DNA of 64,000 nt from Solirubrobacterales bacterium (lineage in GTDB: Bacteria; Actinomycetota; Thermoleophilia; Solirubrobacterales; 70-9): contig JAJNAZ010000001.1 in NCBI GenBank assembly GCA_021155855.1, positions 1 through 64,000 on the forward strand, written 5' to 3'. Below, one piece after another: positions 60,004 through 64,000 of this stretch (the stretch's first letter is position 1; the number at the start of each line of letters is the position of its first letter). The position numbers and the translations under genes are program-made. The notes under the pieces are model-generated. The model ran no database searches. It was not told where the DNA came from and saw only the letters and a program-made list of their open reading frames with translations.

Positions 60004-60435
60004 CTACCCGGCGAGTCGCTGGCGGACCATCGTGCTCACGCGCTTGCCGTCCGCGCGGCCGCCCACCTTCGGCATCACAATGCTCATGACCTTGCCGGCC
60101 TCGCCGGGGTCCGAGGCCCCGGACTCGGCGATCGCCTCGTCCACGAGCCTGGCGAGCTCGTGATCGGGCAGCTCCGCGGGCAGGTAGCGCTCGATCTCCC
60201 GCGCCTCGGCTTCCTCGGCCTCTGCGCGCTCACCACTGCCACCCCCGCGGTAGGCCTCGGCCGCCTCGAGGCGGCGCTTGCGTTCGCGGCGCAGGACCGC
60301 GACCTCGTCGCCGCCGCCGCCCTTGATGTCCTTCTGCAGGGCGTCGGCGACCAGGCGCAGAGCGGCAACCCGTTCGCGCTCGCCGGCCTTCATCGCCTCG
60401 CGGGTGTCGGCCTGGACCTGGTCGAGAATCGTCAC
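60004..60435 (-). CDS. GatB/YqeY-domain protein
   Basis: A 143-residue helical protein of the YqeY family, with LRLVADALQKDIKG near the N-terminus, EREIERYLPAELPD-like spacing in the middle and the C-terminal GKVMSIVMPKVGGRADGKRV. The family resembles the tail domain of GatB that contacts tRNA. Its cellular role is not settled. The proposed start is GTG 60435. No strong Shine-Dalgarno is visible. It lies between murI and phoH in the same direction. Confidence 0.88.
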   Translation of the reverse strand: MTILDQVQADTREAMKAGERERVAALRLVADALQKDIKGGGGDEVAVLRRERKRRLEAAEAYRGGGSGERAEAEEAEAREIERYLPAELPDHELARLVDEAIAESGASDPGEAGKVMSIVMPKVGGRADGKRVSTMVRQRLAG

Positions 60436-60466
60436 CGGGATAAGGGTAGTGGCCCGTCGGCGCCAG

Positions 60467-61297
60467 TCAGTCCGCCAGCTCGACCCGTTCGACCTCGCCG
60501 AGCGGCATCTGCAAGAAGCGCGTGCCGAGCTCGCGGAAGGCCGCGGCATCACCGGTACAGATGAAGCGGTACTCGCCCTCCTTCTCGTTCGAGCTCTCAA
60601 GGCCTTCGGCCTCGAGGATCCGTTGCGCGCCGGCGGCGACCGCGTGTCCGGCGGTGACCAGGCGCACCTCCCGGCCCAAGAACCGCTGCAGCATCGGGCG
60701 CACCAGCGGGTAGTGGGTGCAGCCGAGGATCACGGTGTCGACCCGGGCCCGCTTCAGCGGCGCGCAGTACGAGCGAACGGTCTCGACCACGGCTTCTGAG
60801 AAGGGGAAGCCGCGCTGGATGATCGCCGCGAGGTCGGGCGCGGCAACCTGGGTCACGGTCAGCTCGCGGTGCTGGCGGCCGAGGGCGCGCAGGTAGGCGC
60901 CACCGGCCACGGTCGCCGGAGTGGCGAGCACGCCGACGCGGCCCGACTCCGTGATCGCGGCCGCGATCTCGGCCTCCGGCTCGATCACCGCCACGACCTC
61001 CACCCCGCCCGCCGCCGCGAGCTCGCGTGCGGGCTCTATCCCCGCCCCGGCGGCGGAGTTGCAGGCGATCACAATCAGCTTCGCGCCCCGGTCGAGCAAG
61101 AAGGCGGTGTTGCGCCGTACGCACTCGCTCAAATCCTCCGCCGACCTCGCGCCGTAGGGAAAACGGGCGTCGTCGCCGAGGTAGACGTAGTCCTCCTCCG
61201 GCAGCGAGACGAGGCACTCGTGGAGCACGGTGAGCCCGCCGACGCCGGAATCGAAGACGGCGATCGGCAGCGCCGGGTCGGGACCATCGGTGTGCAT
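60467..61297 (-). CDS. murI: Glutamate racemase
   Basis: A 276-residue racemase making D-glutamate for peptidoglycan. Substrate loop AVFDSGVGGLTVL, first catalytic Cys in VIACNSAAG, second in ILGCTHYPLV, and LGDDARFPYG. All key residues are present. ATG 61297. Confidence 0.95.
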   Translation of the reverse strand: MHTDGPDPALPIAVFDSGVGGLTVLHECLVSLPEEDYVYLGDDARFPYGARSAEDLSECVRRNTAFLLDRGAKLIVIACNSAAGAGIEPARELAAAGGVEVVAVIEPEAEIAAAITESGRVGVLATPATVAGGAYLRALGRQHRELTVTQVAAPDLAAIIQRGFPFSEAVVETVRSYCAPLKRARVDTVILGCTHYPLVRPMLQRFLGREVRLVTAGHAVAAGAQRILEAEGLESSNEKEGEYRFICTGDAAAFRELGTRFLQMPLGEVERVELAD

Positions 61298-61344
61298 GCC
61301 TCAGATGATCGCCGCTGCGACACTGAAGTGGTGAACGGTCGCGC

Positions 61345-61560
61345 TCAGACGGGCGATTCCTGGCTCTCTGTGCGGTCGGAGGATTCGGCGCTCTCGATCT
61401 GCTCGAAGTCCTCGTTCCTCTCGATCGGCTCGGTCGGGTCCGCGCTCTCGGTCGGCTCCATCGGCTCGGTCGCCTCCGCGTTCTCGGTCGGCTCGGCGGC
61501 CTCGATCGGCTCGGCGCTCTCGGCCGCCTCGCGCTCGTCGGTGATGTCGGCTACGAGCAA
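61345..61560 (-). CDS. Doubtful small acidic Glu/Pro/Thr-repeat ORF
   Basis: In the 372-bp gap between the DUF2269-like gene and murI, the minus strand can encode about 71 residues rich in EPTE/EAAE-like repeats, with strong GC3. The only start is TTG 61560, without a convincing ribosome-binding site. The opposite strand also stays open from about 61330 to 61654, encoding SVGS/SIGS repeats and an Ala-rich hydrophobic end. The sequence is a degenerate short-period repeat (CTCGGTCGG-like), so open frames on both strands may be by-products. I see no other feature in the gap. Confidence 0.3.
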   Translation of the reverse strand: MLVADITDEREAAESAEPIEAAEPTENAEATEPMEPTESADPTEPIERNEDFEQIESAESSDRTESQESPV

Positions 61561-61669
61561 CGGCTCGGTGATGGGCTCGGAGCACCCGCGCGCGCGGCTG
61601 CTGGCCGCCGCGTCGCTCGCCGCCGCAGCGATCGCGGTCGCGCTGCGCGCCTGACCGGCGCCCCGGGCA

Positions 61670-62164
61670 CTAGAGGAACGGCTTGGCGGCCATCGCGTAG
61701 ATGGTCACGATCACGATCAGGCCGGCGATCGGACCCATGCGAGCGCTCGCCGCGGTCTCGCGGTTGAACTCCTCCCCGAACTCGACCTCACCGCTTCCCG
61801 CCGCTGCGATGTCGCGCTTCGCGGCGGCCAGCGCTCGGCGGTCGTGAGGGAGGAAGAACCCGTGCGTGAGGCCGAGCAGGACGATGATCGCGATCAGGCC
61901 CCAGGTGACGAAGAAGTAGCCGAAGTCCCAGCGATCGGCGGCCAAATAGATCCCGGTGACCAGGACCACGACCGCACCGATCGTGACCATCATGCGATTG
62001 ACCACATTCTGGGCCTCGAGCGCCGCCGGGATGCTGCGCGGGTGGTTGCGTGCGGTCATCGCCTGGTAGATGCCGAAGGCGAAGGTCGGGCCGAAGGCGA
62101 CGACCACGGCGCTCACGTGAAGCCAGACGATCACGTCGTAGAACTGGACGGCGAGCGTGGTCAT
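61670..62164 (-). CDS. DUF2269-like integral membrane protein
   Basis: A 164-residue protein with four hydrophobic helices: WLHVSAVVVAFGPTFAFGIY, MVTIGAVVVLVTGIYLA, FFVTWGLIAIIVLLGLTHGF and a C-terminal one, MGPIAGLIVIVTIYAMAAK. The WLH motif in helix 1 and overall layout fit predicted membrane proteins of the DUF2269 type. Function unknown. ATG 62164. It lies 31 bp downstream of prmA in the same direction. Confidence 0.8.
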   Translation of the reverse strand: MTTLAVQFYDVIVWLHVSAVVVAFGPTFAFGIYQAMTARNHPRSIPAALEAQNVVNRMMVTIGAVVVLVTGIYLAADRWDFGYFFVTWGLIAIIVLLGLTHGFFLPHDRRALAAAKRDIAAAGSGEVEFGEEFNRETAASARMGPIAGLIVIVTIYAMAAKPFL

Positions 62165-62195
62165 GCGCGCACCCTACTTCGCCGCCCGGCCGAAA

Positions 62196-63020
62196 TCACC
62201 TCGCCCGGCAGAGCAGTGCCCCCCATTCGCCGCGCGAGCGCTCGGCAACCGGCTCGATCCCGGCCCGGGCGAGCGCCGCGCGTACGCGTTCGGCCTCGCT
62301 CGCGAGCAGCCCGGAGCAGATCAGCACCCGCGGCGGCACTGCGATTCGCGCCGCGGTCGCCTCCAGCAGGGGCGCGGTGAGGTTGGCGACCAGGGCGCGA
62401 GCGCACGGAGGCGCCTGCTCACGCAGATTCACTCGGTGCAGCTCGAGCTCGACCCCGTTCGCGGCGGAATTCGCTGCGGCCGCCTCCAGGGCCGCCGGCT
62501 CGCTGTCGCAGCCGCTCACAGGAGCGAAGCCGAGCTTCGCCGCCGCGATCGCCAGCACCCCGGAGCCGGTGCCCAGGTCGGCGAGCGGCCCGCTCGCCTC
62601 CCCGGCGTCGGCGAGCGCGAGCAGCAGCTCCAGGCACATCCGCGTGGTCGCGTGCGCGCCGGTGCCGAACGCCTGACCGGGCTCGATGACGATGTCCACC
62701 GCGTCGTCGACCGCCGCACCGTCCTCCCAAGAGGGGCGGACGACGATCCGGCCCCCGGCGATCGAGACCGGCTCGTGAAAGTCCCGCCAGCGGTCGGCCC
62801 AATCGTCGGGAATCTCGGTCGTGCTGATCTCGACCAGGCCGTCGCCGGCGGCGGCCTCGAGCTCGGGCAGCGACGGGATCTCTCCCGGCGGGCCGTAGAT
62901 CGCATATTCCACCCAAGCGCCCCCGCGTTCCTCCTCCACCCCGCCGGGCACGAGCTCGAGCAGGTCGGTGAGCACCCGGTCTGCGAGCTCGGCCCGGCAG
63001 CGGATCGCGAGCCGGATCAC
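62196..63020 (-). CDS. prmA: Ribosomal protein L11 methyltransferase
   Basis: A 274-residue SAM-dependent methyltransferase. The N-terminal substrate-recognition part ([14 protein letters not shown]) is followed by [19 protein letters not shown] and the SAM loop [19 protein letters not shown], with [10 protein letters not shown] as motif IV. GTG 63020 overlaps the dnaJ stop as GTGA. The dnaJ-prmA order is a common bacterial neighbourhood. Confidence 0.94.
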   Translation of the reverse strand: MIRLAIRCRAELADRVLTDLLELVPGGVEEERGGAWVEYAIYGPPGEIPSLPELEAAAGDGLVEISTTEIPDDWADRWRDFHEPVSIAGGRIVVRPSWEDGAAVDDAVDIVIEPGQAFGTGAHATTRMCLELLLALADAGEASGPLADLGTGSGVLAIAAAKLGFAPVSGCDSEPAALEAAAANSAANGVELELHRVNLREQAPPCARALVANLTAPLLEATAARIAVPPRVLICSGLLASEAERVRAALARAGIEPVAERSRGEWGALLCRAR

Positions 63021-64000
63021 TCGCCGAGCGACTCGTGCAGGCGCTCGGCGAGCTTGCGCTGCTCGCGGCTCAGCTTTCGCGGCACGATCACGTCGACGAG
63101 CACGTGCTGGTCGCCGCGGGCCGCGCTCCGCAACGACGGCAGGCCGAGCCCGGCAAGCCTCACCGTGTGGCCGGGCTGCGCGCCCGCCGGAATCTCGACT
63201 TCGCGGTCGCCGTCGAGGGTGGCCGCCGTCACCGTGCCGCCGACCATCGCCAGGGTCGCGGGCACGTGGATGACCGTGACCAGGTCCCGGCCGCGGCGCT
63301 CGAAGCGTTCGTCCTCGGCCACTTCGACCCCGACGTAGAGGTCGCCGGGCGGCGCCCCGCTCTCGCCGGCGTGACCGGCCCCCGCGATCCGAATCCGCTG
63401 ACCGGACTCGATCCCGGAGGGCACGTCCACGTCCCAGGTTCGCGCCCGGACCTCGCGCCCGACACCGTCGCAGCGCTCGCAAGGCTGTTCGGCGACGCGG
63501 CCGTCGCCGCCGCAGGTCGGACAGGCCCCGGTTTGGACCAGCTGTCCGAACGCGGTTCGGCGCACCTGCTGCACCCGACCCGCGCCGCCGCAGGTCTCAC
63601 AGGTGCGGATCGGAGTGCCCGGCTCGGCGCCGTTGCCCCGGCAGCGCTCGCACAGCGAGACCGCCTCGAAGCCGACCTCGCGGGTGACGCCGGTGAGCAC
63701 GTCGGCGAGCGTGATCTCGATCTCGACCGCGATGTCGCCGCCCGGCGCCGGGCCGGCGCGCCGGCCGCCGCCGAAGAGGTCGGCGAACAGCGAATCGCCG
63801 CCGCCGAAGAACGAAGCGAGGATGTCCTCCATGCTCCCCGCGGTGTGCGGCGACCAGCCCCCGGTGCGCAGTCCCTCGTGGCCGAAGGCGTCGTAGGTGC
63901 GGCGCCGGTTCGGGTCCGAGAGCACCTCGTACGCCTCGGCGGCCTGCTTGAACTTCTCCTCGGCGTCGGGGTCGTGGCGGTTGACGTCCGGGTGCAGGTC
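63017..64000 (-). CDS. dnaJ: Chaperone protein DnaJ (partial)
   Basis: The gene enters from the right edge, and about 327 C-terminal residues are visible. Part of the J domain is present with the HPD motif ([17 protein letters not shown]), then a short Gly/Phe-rich part ([16 protein letters not shown]). The zinc domain has four CxxCxGxG units ([32 protein letters not shown]), and the substrate-binding C-terminal domain follows. It stimulates DnaK. The start codon lies outside the window. Confidence 0.95.
   Translation of the reverse strand, partial: DLHPDVNRHDPDAEEKFKQAAEAYEVLSDPNRRRTYDAFGHEGLRTGGWSPHTAGSMEDILASFFGGGDSLFADLFGGGRRAGPAPGGDIAVEIEITLADVLTGVTREVGFEAVSLCERCRGNGAEPGTPIRTCETCGGAGRVQQVRRTAFGQLVQTGACPTCGGDGRVAEQPCERCDGVGREVRARTWDVDVPSGIESGQRIRIAGAGHAGESGAPPGDLYVGVEVAEDERFERRGRDLVTVIHVPATLAMVGGTVTAATLDGDREVEIPAGAQPGHTVRLAGLGLPSLRSAARGDQHVLVDVIVPRKLSREQRKLAERLHESLGE

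Overview
The window is GC-rich (about 70%), with strong GC3 bias, many 4-bp gene overlaps (ATGA, GTGA, TTGA) and frequent GTG/TTG starts. Gene content (cytochrome bd, HisI-HisE fusion, a PPi-type phosphofructokinase signature, a DUF559/AbiEi-like gene, an ECF sigma factor with a Ser/Gly tail, the dnaJ-prmA...phoH-ybeY-era block) suggests a high-GC actinobacterium, perhaps of the class Thermoleophilia. The taxonomic call is inference. No tRNA, rRNA, CRISPR array, insertion sequence or prophage gene was seen.

Region 1 (about 1-32400) is one large accessory catabolic locus. A LacI-family repressor gene (27962-29017) sits in it, and ten copies of a 14-bp pseudopalindrome, consensus TGCAAWCGWKTGCR, lie in front of seven transcription units, the repressor's own included. 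At five of them the operator sits just downstream of a recognisable sigma70-type promoter. The units are: (i) a 3-hydroxyisobutyrate-dehydrogenase-like gene with 2-oxoacid dehydrogenase E1alpha, E1beta and E2 (cut by the left edge); (ii) divergently, two metal-site-degenerate M24/creatinase-like proteins and an aldehyde dehydrogenase; (iii) a nine-gene operon with a branched-chain-type (HAAT) ABC importer, including a LivM-LivG fusion, an EamA transporter, a quinone-oxidoreductase-like MDR, an FAD oxidoreductase, an amidohydrolase and an alpha/beta hydrolase; (iv) a nitrate/taurine-type ABC importer; (v) a second HAAT importer with a RidA-like gene; (vi) the repressor with a deaminase-type amidohydrolase; (vii) a second hydroxyisobutyrate-dehydrogenase-like gene with a cupin, a 2-keto-4-pentenoate-hydratase-like enzyme and an MFS transporter. 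Together they look like uptake through three ABC systems followed by hydrolysis, oxidation and entry into central metabolism. The substrate cannot be read from sequence. The enzyme set (C-N hydrolases, a C-C hydrolase like the nicotine-pathway enzyme, RidA, hydratase) favours a small nitrogen-containing, possibly ring-derived organic compound.

Region 2 (32400-42900) is mixed: an ECF sigma factor with a membrane segment and a long Ser/Gly/Asp tail converging on a small secreted Thr/Gly-repeat protein, then DNA polymerase I, a DUF559/AbiEi-like gene flanked by imperfect direct repeats, an ACT-domain malic enzyme, a TIGR01777 epimerase-like protein, an orphan HAAT-type binding lipoprotein and a predicted PPi-dependent phosphofructokinase.

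Region 3 (42700-54700) holds tryptophan biosynthesis in two blocks, trpF-trpB-trpA and hisIE-trpE-trpG-trpD-trpC. They are separated by proline dehydrogenase and P5C dehydrogenase on the other strand and an HtrA-like protease.

Region 4 (54800-64000) is respiratory and housekeeping: cydA-cydB with a small membrane-protein gene, then a leftward block dnaJ (partial), prmA, a DUF2269-like membrane protein, murI, yqeY, phoH, ybeY and era.
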